A stretch of DNA of 64,000 nt, taken from assembly GCA_963978895.1 (NCBI GenBank), contig OZ022247.1:11553972-11617971 (forward strand), given 5' to 3'. Position 1 is the first letter of the stretch, and every line of letters starts with the position of its first letter. Position numbers and translations under genes: made by a program. Below, piece by piece: positions 1 through 22,970 of this stretch. The stretch is from Erpobdella octoculata (lineage: Eukaryota; Annelida; Clitellata; Hirudinida; Erpobdellidae). Under the pieces are notes generated by a model, which was not told the DNA's origin, made no database searches, and worked only from the letters and a program-made list of their open reading frames with translations.

Positions 1-311
1 TTTAACTCAGAAATGCAGTTTATATAAATATAACAAATGAGACTTTGAACCACGTGTAAATATAAAATGTTTTTAATATACATTACCTAATGGCTGTTTG
101 TACTTACTTCTCAGGGTGCGGTAGGCAGTTAATCCTTGTTATAAAAAAGTTTCAAGCTCCTGTTATTATATATAATGAAGAATTAAAACAAAGGTTTGTT
201 CTAAGAAAAATGTTTATGAGTTGTTTTTGAAGAAATTTTGAATTTTAAAAATCTTGAGATTCACTCAAAATAGATGAGGATATTTTTTTTGCATTCCTTT
301 TTATGTATAAG
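1..311. other. Intron or upstream sequence, no gene seen
   Basis: AT-rich sequence before the first recognised exon. It ends in a weak acceptor (tatgtataag) at 311. Nothing else supportable was seen. Confidence 0.5.
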
Positions 312-11560
<11,249 letters not shown>

Positions 11561-12780
11561 TAGTTTTTCATTATTTTGCTCAGGTTTGATGGTGTGAAAA
11601 TTATTTTCGTCTTGCAGTGTTATTTTGCAGATGTTAGTTTTTTATACCACTTTTTTTTTCTCTGAATTGTATTTTCTCTAGAATTGTAAACTTGATTTGC
11701 AATAGAATTCGTCACACAATCCATTGCTGCCTGAACTTCATTCTCAGCATCATATGTTTTAAATTGATTTTCATTTATTTTCTCTGTATCGTGACTGCAA
11801 ACAGTGAATGCAATAGAAGAAAATCTTTGGTGGTAAATTGGTTGGTTTCCTTGAGAGACAATCTTGCCATTGAGATACTTAATTGCTTTGTACTATTGAC
11901 TGCATACTGTAGCGCGTTTGTGTTCTATTTAATTTATTTTAGACAATGGGATCTGTTGTTATTCAACCATGTCACAGGCGTTTAAGCGGGCAACCTCGTG
12001 TTTAACTAATGATATTGAAAAATTGCCGAGTATTTATGATATTTTCCATGTCCTCTGATTGTGTTTTCACGTGCCTTAGATTGATTTTTATGTTTTTCTC
12101 TTTTCAAAATCTTCTACGTGCCTTCAGACATTGTTGAAGTTCTTCTATTATACTTTCATCATGTGTGATGTTTTCTATTATACTTTCATCATGTGTGATG
12201 TTTTATTTTGGCAACAAAGGTTTATTGTTACCAGTCTTTCCGTTCAATTGATAGAGAACATATATGGTTATTAATAAAAGAAAAATTTGGCTGGCTTTAT
12301 CAAGCAACTGATATATTGGTCGGGTTCTTTAAGTCAAGTTTTGGACTGAGGCAGTATTGACTTTCAGGCATTAAAGTGGCCCAGTTCTGTTTTGGTGTTA
12401 AATATTGCATATTAACAGTTTCATGTTAATAATAATGAAAAATTTTGATTACAATTTGCTTCGAAAAAATTTTCGTAGTGTTTTTGTGAAAAAAATATTT
12501 ATTTGATCTAATCTAACGATAATAATAATAATTAAGAAACATACACTTTCATGGTTATTCTTTCTATTGAATATTTCTCATTCGATTTCTATTAATAACT
12601 CTTCAAATTCCATTTTATAGAATGTTTGGTATAATTGTTTTTGAGTATTTCAAACAACCTAATGTGTTTGTTTATGATTTAAAACAGTGAAAAATTATTT
12701 GTTGATTACAATTGTTTGCTATTTAGCATATGAGTGTTGAGTGTTTTCATTGAAATTACCAACTAAAGGAAAAATAAAAG
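11561..12780. other. 3' flank of the raw-like gene; no further gene seen
   Basis: AT-rich, with long T runs. It includes a perfect tandem duplication of about 31 bp at 12146-12207 (CTATTATACTTTCATCATG recurs). No convincing exon. Confidence 0.6.
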
Positions 12781-12804
12781 CATGAAATTAAAAATGAAAC
12801 ATTT

Positions 12805-12945
12805 GTGGGTAAGGGGGCACCCATATATTACGTACGCACCGAGGGGGGAGGGGTGTGTACGAAGTGAATGTTTTGCGTATAAGTGCGTATGGGAGAGAGG
12901 GGGTCTCCAACAAATGCGTATGTACGCAAAAAGAGGTAAATATTT
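12805..12945. mobile_element. Short DNA-transposon-like repeat
   Basis: GGGGGCACCCATATATTACG, GGGGGGAGGGG and GCGTATGTACGC form a compact GC/purine block with partly inverted ends (TACGTACGC / GCGTATGTACG). It resembles dispersed MITE ends known from invertebrates, but no target duplication was verified. Confidence 0.35.
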
Positions 12946-13282
12946 TATTTTTCAGTTCAGTTGAATTGATTGAATGATAAATCTTATCGAGTAGTATCTA
13001 AGATCAATCAAATTTAACAAACAAACTTGTATCGCGCCTTTTTCAAAAATTCAAAGGCTCAATAATATCGACGATGGCGCGGCTGAATGTTTGAATTTGG
13101 CGTCCTCCAGCGTACTAGTAATAATGCTATTTAAGATGATAGATCTGCTGTATCTCCGTGGCTGCATTGGAATGCTAGGATAATTTTTTTTAATTTGTGT
13201 GCTTGTTGTTCACGCCAAAGCCTTAAGAGGTCTGTCGGTAAATTTTAATTTAGTTTCCAAAAACATGTTGAGATGATTTTAT

Positions 13283-13358
13283 ATAGTTAATCCCGAGGTT
13301 AATAAATCCCGAGGTCCGTTAATCCCGAGGTTCATAAATCCCGAGGTCCGTTAATCCC
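13283..13358. repeat. Tandem repeat of AATCCCGAGGTCCGTT-type units
   Basis: Five short copies of AATCCCGAGGT with alternating spacers. Confidence 0.85.
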
Positions 13359-13546
13359 CGATTTAGCATGAAAATCAAGCGCTGGGCTGCGCTCCATTAT
13401 CTGCTCATTCTACTGATAAACAATGGGCTGACTGTGACAATGTTGCCTAAGAGATCAACAAAAGCATTTGTTTTATTTGATTTATGTGATTGTGTAACAC
13501 TTGCCATTCTATTCTACCGGCTAGTGTACCAAAGGGGAATTAGAAA

Positions 13547-13837
13547 ATGAGCGGAAAAGGGAAAAGGAAAGCAAGAGGAAACGAAAAAGCAACTGAGAGC
13601 GGAAAAGCGAACGGGAAAGGTAAAGCTACCAAAAGCGGGAAAGCTTCCGGGAGCGGGAAATCGACCGGAAGCGGGAAAGCGAACGAGAGCGAGAAAAGGC
13701 CCGGAAGCGGGAAAGCGACCGGGATCAGAAAAACATCCGGGAGCAGAAAAACGACCGAAAGCGGGAAAGCAAACGGGGAAGGAAACGGGAGCGAGAGAGA
13801 CAAACATAAGAAAAACCTCTAAAAAATCCCCCGCTAG
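13547..13837 (+). mobile_element. Helitron-like element, family A, 3' portion
   Basis: About fifteen 18-bp-scale units of GGGAGCGGGAAAGCGACC type, then GAGAGAGACAAACATAAG, AAAACCTCT and CCCCCGCTAG ending at 13837, followed by T. The open frame across it (Lys/Ser/Gly-rich) is a by-product of the repeat period, not a gene. Confidence 0.7.
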
Positions 13838-14289
13838 TTTATAAATAATTTGTACATCATAAAAAATATTTTTTTAAAAACAATGTTTTTCTTGCGCCCT
13901 TAAAAAAATAAAATAATAATCCTGTGAGCCTGGCATAATTTCTGAATAGCTTGGTCACATTATGCTAACATATTAACATACTTTATAACAGTTTCTAATT
14001 CATAGGTATAGAATGAAAAACGTTAGGCGCATTATTTTTTGCTTGGTTCTTCTCTTCTGCGGCCCATTGGCTATTTTGGGTAGCCCAATTGTCCTGCGGA
14101 CTTTACATTCTATTAAATTTTAAGATTAATTGACCAAAATATAAGGGAATTATAAAATAATCAATAAAACCTATAAAATGTTTTAAAAAATTAAAACTTT
14201 TATGTAGAAAAACAAACCATCAATTTTTGCTTTGTTTAAAGAAAGCGATAACTAATTTTAATTTTAAAAATATTTGTTTATTCCTCATT

Positions 14290-14700
14290 GATTAGAAAAT
14301 AGCTTTTATTTTCAATCCTAACAATCGAGTTGAAATTAGCATCTGTGGGTAACCATGCTGTGCGAAAATTTAATCCAGCTCATTGATTTTAGCAGTTGTC
14401 GTTGATTTCCTCGTTTGAACAATTTTTGGCCATTTAGAGAAGGCATCCACAACCACAAGAAATATTATTCCTTCTATTTAACCGGTATAATCACTATAGA
14501 TTCTCTCCCATGCACAATTATGTGCCGCCACGGTCACAGTTCATTCTTGACACAAATTGCTAAGCTTTACTTTGTCTGTAATACCCTTGTCGATTTCTTG
14601 CCAATAAACGTATTTTCGAGCAAACATCTTTATCCTGGTTGCTCCTAGGTGCTCGTCGTGTAGCAGTTTCAGCACATGGTTTTTTAATGTTGCTGTTATC
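14290..14700 (-). pseudogene. Decayed Ty3/gypsy integrase fragment
   Basis: The minus strand reads LKLLHDEHLGATR, YVYWQEIDKGI, then after a stop WERIYSDYTG and FLVVVDAFSKWPKI, followed by TAKINELD and FAQHGYPQ. This order is the integrase zinc-binding region then the start of the catalytic core in Ty3/gypsy Pol proteins. Stops interrupt it and no LTRs were found. A relic only. Confidence 0.75.
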
Positions 14701-14830
14701 ACTGCCCGATACAATGCTTTTATTTAACTTCACTCGTCTTTCTGTTTGTTTGTCTGTGGTGATCAAATCTTAGAAACAAACATTCACCCACTTTTCGACC
14801 ACACGGAGCTCTAAAACTTTCAGGAAAACT
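14690..14830 (-). repeat. Dispersed repeat shared with 27570-27700
   Basis: Contains TTTAACTTCACTCGTCT, GTTTGTTTGTCTGTGGTGAT and CCACTTTTCGA. The reverse complement occurs at 27570-27700 with the same word order. Likely an internal part of a mobile element (possibly Helitron family B, whose end lies beside the other copy). Confidence 0.7.
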
Positions 14831-14910
14831 TTCTGGATGACAATACATGAATTGAATGTTTCCGACATGAATTAGGCATTAAATCAATTAAAATTAATCA
14901 AAGTTGTCCG

Positions 14911-14968
14911 TTAGGGTTAGGGTTAGGGTTAAAGCTAGGGTTAGGGTTAGAGTTAGGGTTAGGGTTAG
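14911..14968 (+). repeat. Interstitial telomere-like (TTAGGG)n
   Basis: About nine TTAGGG units with slight decay (TAAAGC, TAGAGT). A second, more degenerate array is at 60205-60320. Confidence 0.95.
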
Positions 14969-15231
14969 ATAACAACTAATCCATACATTGCGTTAAATTT
15001 ATGAATTTGTATTTCATATGAAAGAAATAAACAATGTACAAGATTGAGCGTAACGGTTGTTTTAGATTCAAAATTTTCAGTTCGTTGACTCAGATAAAGA
15101 GGCAAATAAAGGCATTTTTTAAATTTATTTTTTATCTTTACTTGTTTAAAATCTAAGCTACATAATTATAAAATAATCAAATAACACACACGTTGCTCAA
15201 TAATCAACAGATGAGCTTCCACAAACATATA

Positions 15232-17188
15232 GGGGAGAGTAGTACCAAATGGCCACACAATTTTACACTTTTATTCAAATAAGATAAGATAAGATAACGT
15301 TTATTATAGTGGTTTAGAAGACTTTACGCCTATAGACAACCACTTCGAATTAAAAATAATAATAAATAGAATAAAATAAAATAAATGATAATAATAGATA
15401 AATAAACTAATAAAAAATAAATAATTGCATAAAAAAATCAGTATCCATGCCTGGATAGCGCTACTTTAAAAGATGTGGTAGTCTCAGATGCTACAGTGTC
15501 ATCGTCCAAGTCATCAATCAATCATAAAAAAAAACTATAAGTGATAGAAATAAAAAATTTTCACATAATGAAAGCAAAAACATTCCACTACTAAAAACCG
15601 CTCATTAAAACTTTTAAAATTATAACAATTTTATAAAAAACGATAAATAACGCAACCTCTTCCAAAATTTCTGGCTGGCCATTCAGTACAACCTGGTAGT
15701 ATTGAATGGCCACCCCCAAGTACTCAATGGCCACTCATGCAATTTTTATTATAGAAGACACAATTCTCAACAAATGGTAAGCCAAAATATTTTATTTCAC
15801 AGAAAAATCTTTATTAATGTTAATTAAAAAATAAAAAAAAATTTTTGTCATTTTATTTTAAAAGTTGTAGCCTATAAACCAAGACTATATGCTGAAAAGT
15901 CAAAAAAAAATTTATATGTCCATTTCTGCACTTAGATTTTTGAAGGATTGGATCTCCTAGTTTTACAACAATCTGATCCATATCAGCCTCACAAATCCCT
16001 TTATCTTTAGATAAAAATTTGGCCTCTTCGGTGTCTTTATCTTTGTATACAAATTTAAAAAAATCAGGCTCGATGTCTGGGAAGCTTTTAGAAATATCCC
16101 TTCTTGCTGCAAGTTTTGATGTTTTTAACTTGCATCTCCTCAAATCTCTTTCTGTCCTTTCTTTTTGCAAAACATTCTTTACAGGAGTATCTGTCAATAT
16201 GGTAGAAGACAGTTTCTTCTGACCCCCACCTCGTTTGCGAGCTGCAGCTTTCGGAAAAGGGCGGATCATCTGAAGCGTTGCCGATAACTCTGATCCAATG
16301 GGTTCGACAACGACCATAGAGCTGTTGGGAGTTTGAACTTCTTCTTTAGTCACTCAACCCATAACCCATGTTTGAGGCATGTATTAAATACTCTTTCAAC
16401 TGAAGCTCTTTTTCTGAACTGAAAACTCTCATCGATGATTGAGAATAAGCTTTACTTTCAAAACTATCTCCTCTGCGAATTGCATCCAATCTACGCCTCA
16501 GTGATGTTTTACTCACTTGGTGTTTCTCAACTGCAGATTTAACTGGCAAGCAAGCTTTCAAAACATCTTCTACTGCTCTTTCCATGTTTTTTTGGGACCA
16601 TCCCCCCTTCACAGCTGTAGATAGTCTGTTTCTCATTCTGAGACATAACCATAACAAAAGTAGTGATTAATATGTATATGTCTTTAATATATTAAACAAT
16701 TTCATTATATTACATTAACATTTTGATCAATAATGAACCTAAACACATTTATGAAAACTTAAACATTCAGCAATACTGAATAACTATGGTCATTCAGTAC
16801 GACCTTACAGTGGCCATTTAGTACGAACCGAGATGTACGAGCATTTTAGTCTGCTACGAGCAAAATAATAATTTTTGACATCCAAACTTTAGATTAAAAT
16901 ATTAATCAAACATCTCTTTATTTACTAAAAAAATCTTACAAAATATAACATTAAATATTTGATAAGAATAGAATAGTTCTGACCTGACTCGTTTTCACTT
17001 TTTCGTGCGAAAAAACAAAAAGCTCTATAAATGCTGAACGAAATACACGAGAGACAAAAGAACAACACTGAACAAAGAGTTCATATATATACGCATTTTA
17101 AAAAAGAGATGGGCGTAAAAAATAATTTAACAAATGAGAAAATCTCAGTGGCCGTTCTGTACAGTGGCCATTCAGTCCGGTTCTCCCC
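15232..17188. mobile_element. Pogo/Tigger-like DNA transposon, internally deleted
   Basis: The ends are GGGGAGAGTAGTACC.. at 15232 and ..GGTTCTCCCC at 17188, inverted to each other and flanked on both sides by TA, the Tc1/mariner/pogo target. The word GTACTGAATGGCCAC or close variants recurs near both ends and inside (15246-15270, 15670-15735, 16790-16830, 17150-17180). The body holds a broken transposase on the minus strand. A separate A-rich insertion (AAGATAAGATAAGATAAC..) occupies about 15280-15490. Confidence 0.85.
15853..16657 (-). pseudogene. Broken pogo-like transposase: HTH plus C-terminus, catalytic core missing
   Basis: The upstream frame (16657-16346) encodes a pipsqueak-type helix-turn-helix: VEDVLKACLPVKSAVEKHQ, SKTSLRRRLDAI, then SSEKELQLKEYLIHASNMGY, as at the N-terminus of Tigger/Jerky/CENP-B-type transposases. 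It stops at GLSD*, and the next frame (16353-15853) reads PFPKAAARKRGGGQKK and SSTILTDTPVKN, typical of the tail after the DDE domain in Tigger proteins. The roughly 200-residue DDE region between them is absent, so it cannot be a working transposase. Either an internally deleted non-autonomous copy or a decayed one. Confidence 0.8.
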
Positions 17189-17390
17189 TACACACATACA
17201 TGTCTATTGCTTTCACAATAATTTTCACAATAACCAACAGGTAAGCATATACTTCATACTACACACAAACACATGTTTTCTTCACATTATTATGATGGGT
17301 TTGATTAAGTATTTTAGATATGTAATTACAAGAATGATTTACCTAATTGTATTGCAGAAGCAGATACAGAATTAATGAAAAAAGGGGTCC

Positions 17391-17960
17391 AAAATATGGT
17401 GGGAAGAATTTTTTTGTTTTGTTAGATTTAAAGGTTTTGACGTATATTTTGGAAAAAAATTTAGTAATACCATAACAAAGCTTCTATAAATATTTTTTTT
17501 AGAAGACTTGTACAGTTAGTTAAGTTTATTTACATTCTTTGGAATCAAATTCTGATACTGTCTTTAATGTACATTGTTTCAATAAATTTATTTATTCAAG
17601 CTTAAATCTTAAAAAAATTAATGCAATTAAAACTTCTAAAAAAAATTTAAAAGTCTAAAACAAAAGATAGCGTTTTTCTTTCCAAAAACTAAAATAAATT
17701 CTTTTGCTTCTTCATGCTGGTAGGAAATTATAAAATTATCAGTAGATCATCGATTCGTTATTTTCTCATCTGTTCTGAGGTTATGTTTGAACTTGCTTTA
17801 TGCAACTGAAAATTTGTTCGTTTTCAACTGAAGTCACCAACAATGTCAGAACAAGGTCGATCACTCTGAGCTATGAGAAGCTTACTAAAAAACCGTTTGG
17901 GAGATGGCTCACGAGTGTCTTTGAATATTGTGATTAATTATCAAAGTTGAACCTATTTCT
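17391..17960. other. Intergenic, no feature recognised
   Basis: AT-rich DNA between the pogo-like element and the next repeat. No ORF or motif that I can support. Confidence 0.5.
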
Positions 17961-17969
17961 AACGATTAT

Positions 17970-18270
17970 GAAAATGACTTTGCTGTAGACAGCTGTGAGG
18001 TAATCAACATTGCATCTGCATTGATACCATTAGTGAGGTAAAGAACCACGAGTTTGCTGATTATATTTGTTATAAACAATTTATTACTCTGCAATTATTG
18101 GTAAATCTAGCATCGAGCTCAAATATAAAATTGTCTACACACGCAAAAATTGTTCCAATACGCATTGAATCATCACTAAATTAAGTAAAGTTAAAATTAA
18201 AAAGTTATATAGTAAACTCTAGGTAAAACAAAATTTTAAATCTGAAAATCTGGGGGGGGGGCAAATGAAA
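17970..18270 (+). repeat. Dispersed repeat shared with 32110-32800
   Basis: GTAGACAGCTGTGAGGTAAT, TTTGCTGATT, TCTAGCATCGAG and CAAATATAAAATTGTCTACA occur in the same order at 32120-32700. The copies differ by substitutions and by an insertion in the second copy. Family not identified. Confidence 0.8.
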
Positions 18271-18340
18271 AGTTAGTCTTATTGTGACGGAAGCAAAAGC
18301 ATTTATTATTTGGACTAGATTTATATATCTTATTATATTA

Positions 18341-18800
18341 AACGCTATATAATGATTCATTAGTAATTACCATAGAGTACTAAAAACTATGCTATACCTA
18401 CTCTATGTAATTACGTACCCAAATTAATTAGCATAATTTATTTTCATTCGTAGAGCCCTTTTGCTACTTATTTGACTTTTTCTGGGTATTTTAGTCTTTT
18501 TTAAGAACTACATTTTGTCGAACGAGTTGTCACACGCTGAACTGAGAAGAGGAGATGTCGTCATATTGTTAAACGCTATATAATAATTCATAGGATTACC
18601 ATTGAGTACTAAAAACTATGCTATAGTGCTTTATGTAATTACGTACGCAAATTAATTAGCATAATTTATTTTCATTCGTAGAGCCCTTTCGCTACTTATT
18701 TGACTTTTTCTGGGTATTTTAGTCTTTTTTAAGGACTACATTTTGTCGAACGAGTTGTCACACGCTGAACTGAGAAGAGGAGATGTCGTCATATTGTTAG
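18341..18800. repeat. 231-bp tandem duplication
   Basis: 18341-18571 is repeated at 18572-18800, beginning AACGCTATATAATGATTCAT and running through GTCGAACGAGTTGTCACACG to GTCGTCATATTGTTA, with only a few differences. Confidence 0.95.
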
Positions 18801-19854
18801 TTTTAAATAAAAAACGATGTATAACTTGGTAATCATTAATTTGATGGATTTGGCCTACAGTAGTCACGTTAAGAACCTACAGTAGTCCCGTTATAAACCT
18901 TTCCTTAACCACCTCAACCCGTCAAAGTAAATGATTGCCAACTTACAAAGGTCGTATGAACATTTGAGTTTCCGCCATCTTGTTGATAAAGGAAGCTTGA
19001 ACATTTTGTTTTTTTAATCTATGTGACCGCGCGTCTCCAAGGCTGCATATATTATTATATAATATTTATTTGCGTGTCTTAATGTAGTGGAATTTGAAGT
19101 TTCATCCCGTTTTTTTGTCAACGAATAATATCGTTCAGCTTTGCTAGATAATTGTTTACAGTCAATGAGAAAGTTGTATTATTCCGCTGTGTGGACGTTT
19201 CTGCGTTTCGTTAAGCACACGTGCTCTTCGATAAAGTTATCAACATAAGCAAATTAGCATTAGGAAATCTTATTATTATTCATAAAGTAGCATAAATTCA
19301 AAGTATGTTTTAGCAGAAACTAATAATAATAAAGAGGATTCGCAAAATCGCAAGCGATATCACGCACGTTCAAAATATAGCCTACTTGCCGCGACAAAGG
19401 TGAGCTACATAAATTTAAAGTAAAGGTATGCATGCTACCTTGAATGACTCGTTTGTTTGTGATGACTGTCACGAAATGTATAAAAGTTTGAAGGCTTCCT
19501 ACAACATTTCAAGAATTCTCTAATTTGATTTCTTCGCGTACATCTGAATGCACAACGCACTAATAATCATGCAATCAATAAGATCTTTTAACGTCGTTTT
19601 TTAGTGGTCCGGAATTATTGAAGCTCATCGTTAGGTGTGCGTATATCATATCGCATGCAGGGATAGCACAAAAGGCGATATAAATGAGGTTTTAGATAGA
19701 CTGATATTATCATCTGCTATCTTAATCTATAACTATGATTATTTATTAACATAAAAACAAGCGGTATTGATATTGATTCATTATTTTTGTTTTTATTTCA
19801 AGGTAAAAATCTGAAGTTTTTCAAAAGAAATTGAGCCCAATCAATTATTCAAAT
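18801..19854 (+). promoter_or_regulatory. 5' flank and likely promoter/5' UTR of TMEM45
   Basis: No ORF. An acceptor-like TTTTTATTTCAAG at 19790-19801 just before the coding start hints at a 5' UTR intron. No core promoter can be assigned with confidence. Confidence 0.35.
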
Positions 19855-20751
19855 ATGGGTACATTCGGTGGACACGCTCTCCCAGGATCGTTTTTCATCG
19901 TTTTTGCCGTCTGGTGGACAGTTCAGATATTTCGTAGACACTTCAGATCACAGAAGCAAGGCATTCAATACCGTTCTACTGCAACATTTCTACCCGACAT
20001 TATTCCTTGCAAAAACCTCCAATTAGAAGGCATCCTTAAAGTTTTTTTCTCAGCGGTGGGTCTCGTGCTGGAAGTGATCACTGCTTTCAAGGATGGTCAT
20101 TTCACCCATTTTGGAAACGGTCAACATGCGACCATGTTTTTCTTCTTTGCCCTTTCTGGAGTGATCGACATCCTGATGCACCACGGGGCTCCTCTCCCTG
20201 AAAATACAGACTATGCCATCGCATGCTTGTCATTCGTGGTTGAGGACGTTCTCTTCATGTTCCATCTCCACGGCAGAACAGAGCTGGACGTTTTGTTACA
20301 CACTCTTCTTCTCTACGTCGTCCACGCTTGCGTACTTGTCGTCTTGGTGGAAATGCGATATAAAACAAGTCCTCTCGTTCCTCTGGCAAGAAGTTTCTTC
20401 GTTTTACTGCAAGGGACCTGGTTCTGGCAAGTTGGATTTATTCTTTATAATCCCAACCCTGACAGCATAAAATGGCAGGACGGAAATCATACGGAAATGA
20501 TGTTGGCCACGATGATGTTTGCCTGGCATGTAGCAGTCGATTTTATCTTCATAATGATCATTGGACTTCTGGTCAAGATGCTCAGTCCCAAATGTTGTCT
20601 AACTGACATGAACATGAGAAGTTTTGGAAAAGCAGACAAGTACGATCAAGTAAAATTAGTATCTGTCGAAAAGAACAACAGACTTACTGCAATAGCAAGT
20701 GATAGTGACAGTGAGATTGAGTTTTCTTCAAACAAAATGAACCAAATTTAA
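19855..20751 (+). CDS. TMEM45: TMEM45-family multipass membrane protein
   Basis: The open frame runs from 19831, but the first ATG is at 19855, where the protein starts MGTFGGHALPGSFF, just like the MANFKGHALPGSFF start of vertebrate TMEM45B. It predicts 298 residues (human about 275). Diagnostic motifs follow in order: NGQHATMFFFFALSGVIDIL, FVVEDVLFMFHLHGR, LLLYVVHACVLVV, LLQGTWFWQVGFILY and MMFAWHVAVDFIFI, within about seven hydrophobic segments (DUF716 family). The tail has an acidic Ser patch (SDSDSEIEF). The coding region is intronless, unlike every other gene here. The molecular role of TMEM45 proteins is poorly defined; membrane/endomembrane location is expected. Confidence 0.97.
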   Translation: MGTFGGHALPGSFFIVFAVWWTVQIFRRHFRSQKQGIQYRSTATFLPDIIPCKNLQLEGILKVFFSAVGLVLEVITAFKDGHFTHFGNGQHATMFFFFALSGVIDILMHHGAPLPENTDYAIACLSFVVEDVLFMFHLHGRTELDVLLHTLLLYVVHACVLVVLVEMRYKTSPLVPLARSFFVLLQGTWFWQVGFILYNPNPDSIKWQDGNHTEMMLATMMFAWHVAVDFIFIMIIGLLVKMLSPKCCLTDMNMRSFGKADKYDQVKLVSVEKNNRLTAIASDSDSEIEFSSNKMNQI

Positions 20752-21740
20752 CATGATATGTAGATTTTTGCTTCAAACTACCAACGCGAATAACGTTGTA
20801 GCCTATAATTTGATTCAGCAATTAAGCGTTTGACCTGGCTCCTTACAATGGAAACATAAAGAATTGCAGCATTTAAATTTCCCATTGTACCTTTATTTGC
20901 TTTTGTTTTTGTTGTGATTTTTTTTAGTTTCGGAAGGCTTGTGTTGAAGGTTAGAGAAAAAAATTATATAACTTACAATTAGAGTTTTTTACAGTTCATT
21001 CTAGTTATGGGGAATAACGACTACATGTTGCTTTTATTGGCTTAGGGCATTATTTATTTGACAGTAATGGTGAGTCATGTCACATAAAAGCTTACATAAT
21101 CACTTAAACTTAGTGTATTTTTGAGATGAAATAGAAAAATGAAAAAAGTTGCATCTCAAACACCAAGAAGACATGGAGTAAATTGGGGAATTGGCAGAAA
21201 GACTTCGTAAATGACGTCACGCTATCAGGGGGTCACACGTTTGTGACGAGGGAAAGTATGATATGTAACGTCACATCAAAATGAATGAAAGCATTGACTT
21301 TTAACTATTTCAATATATTCTTGTGACTGAGCCGCGTTGCACTGCTGAGTCACAGATACCAGAGAAGCAGAGTTGTGGCTGGACGCAACTCTTAGCTGGA
21401 CACCGTCTTTTAGCCTGCCTGTTGTCTTTATTTCACCAAACTATAGCTACAGTGGGACTTGTTACTATATAAATCGTCCAAAACCGACCGACAAGGTAAT
21501 ATTTTGGTTTTCTGGCTCCTAACATTGTCTAGAAGAAAATGTGGGATTGTCTAAAGTTTTGCACGCCATATTTTCACCAATTTTTGGATCATATCGCTAC
21601 GGTGAGCGATAATACGGGTAAAAGGCATGTTATGTATCGTCGTAATAATAAAAATAAACAGATAGTTAATAAAAAAAGAGTAATTGATTATCCTCAGAGA
21701 ATATCTTTTCTTGACTGATGATGATTCAACCTTGATTGGC
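20752..21740. other. 3' flank of TMEM45, no gene seen
   Basis: AT-rich tail, then a slightly more GC-balanced stretch at 21180-21480 (TGACGTCACGCTATC) with no open frame. Nothing assignable. Confidence 0.5.
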
Positions 21741-21744
21741 GGCA

Positions 21745-22250
21745 AGAAGAAGACATTTCAAAAAAATAATTATTCTCAATCCATTGCTGAGCTAATTAAA
21801 TTTAATAGAGTTAAATACAAACGTGCTGCAGGAAGTGAATACTGGCCTAACAACTGTCTTCAAGAAACTCCACTACCTGTTTTTTGTTCGTTTGACTGTT
21901 TATGCACAAACAAGAAAAAAAATTGGGCGATAAATTGCATCATCCTGGTTTATCCGTGTCGTAAGATCGTGTCTCTGGGATGGTATTTGGATTGAGTAGT
22001 TTTGTTTGTGATTATTTCAATTATGTGGGTGTTGTTTGTTCTCAAGACATATGCAACCTAGATTGTTCACAACAGCAGCAATCGATAACATCGACCATAA
22101 CCCATCGACAAATTCTTTGAATACTGCTTCTTTTCACGATTGTTTCAAAATCAATACGAAACCTACTAAGGCACTGCTTCCTAATATGCCACCATCATTT
22201 CCTGAAGCTGTATCTGTACAAAAAGCATCTCAACTTCCAAGATGGTATAT
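21745..22250 (+). pseudogene. Decayed copy of a multicopy invertebrate gene family (TTAAIDNIDHNPS motif)
   Basis: Two frames carry pieces in order: SQSIAELIKFNRVKYKR and ..QETPLPVF.. (21770-21890), then PRLFTTAAIDNIDHNPSTNS, ASFHDC and SFPEAVSV (22050-22220). From memory, a family of repeated proteins in cnidarians, arthropods and other invertebrates has the same succession (ETPLPVYLGL .. FTTAAVDNIDHNPSS .. SFHGT). I know no function for it. The frame shift and lost middle make this a relic. It ends next to a short (TA)n. Confidence 0.55.
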
Positions 22251-22589
22251 ATATATATATATGTTCCACTAGATTCGTCGTGACTTAAAGATCAGCCACC
22301 ACTAGGTGTCTGCAGCTCATGCACTGGAAAATTCAGTTTGTCGCAGAAGGATTGAACGCGAATTTTATTGGCTGCATGAATATGATTCAAAAAAGCACCT
22401 TTCAGTATCGGACAAATCATTTAGCTGGACAACATAACACTCAAGAAATAGTGATAATTCAGAACGAAAGAGCAGTAATTAGAAAACAGCAATGTTGCCA
22501 CTTTTTCAAGAGACAGCACATTTAACAGCGATGATGAAACATTTGGTTCTAGATATAATCAGAAAGACAGTATACTTCAAATTAATCCA

Positions 22590-22970
22590 CTTCAAACTCC
22601 ATTCGCTTTCGTGTATAGGCCGCACGCGTGTATAAGCCTTGGATTTCGCCTTTTGTGTAAAAAAAGTTTTTCTATAAGCCGCATACGAATATAAGCCCTT
22701 ATCATCCATTGTATAGACTACTTGTTCAGTTGGTCGGTTATTATCAATGAACTAACTGTATATATTGAACACTTATAATTTTGGTAAATATCATTATTTT
22801 ATATTTATTCTATGGTCTGTTTTTAAGTTGTATTCTATGTAAACTTGAAGAAAATGAACTTCAGTGTCAGCATTATGTGTACAAAAGTTTCTGAATAGGC
22901 CGCTACCATCTATAAGTCGCATGTTGGTTCTTAAGTGTAAAAAATTGTATAAGTCGCTGCTTATATGCAC
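22590..22970. repeat. Repeat with TATAAGCCGCA words
   Basis: TATAGGCCGCACGCGTGTAT, TATAAGCCGCATACG, TATAAGTCGCATG and TATAAGTCGCTGCTTATA recur over 380 bp in both half-orientations. This looks like the ends of a DNA transposon, but I could not pair TIRs or a target duplication. Confidence 0.45.

Noticed and set aside
13547..13822. Lys/Ser/Gly-rich ORF that looks like a small basic protein
   Set aside because: It is the family A minisatellite read in frame; the same array occurs with other lengths and frames elsewhere.
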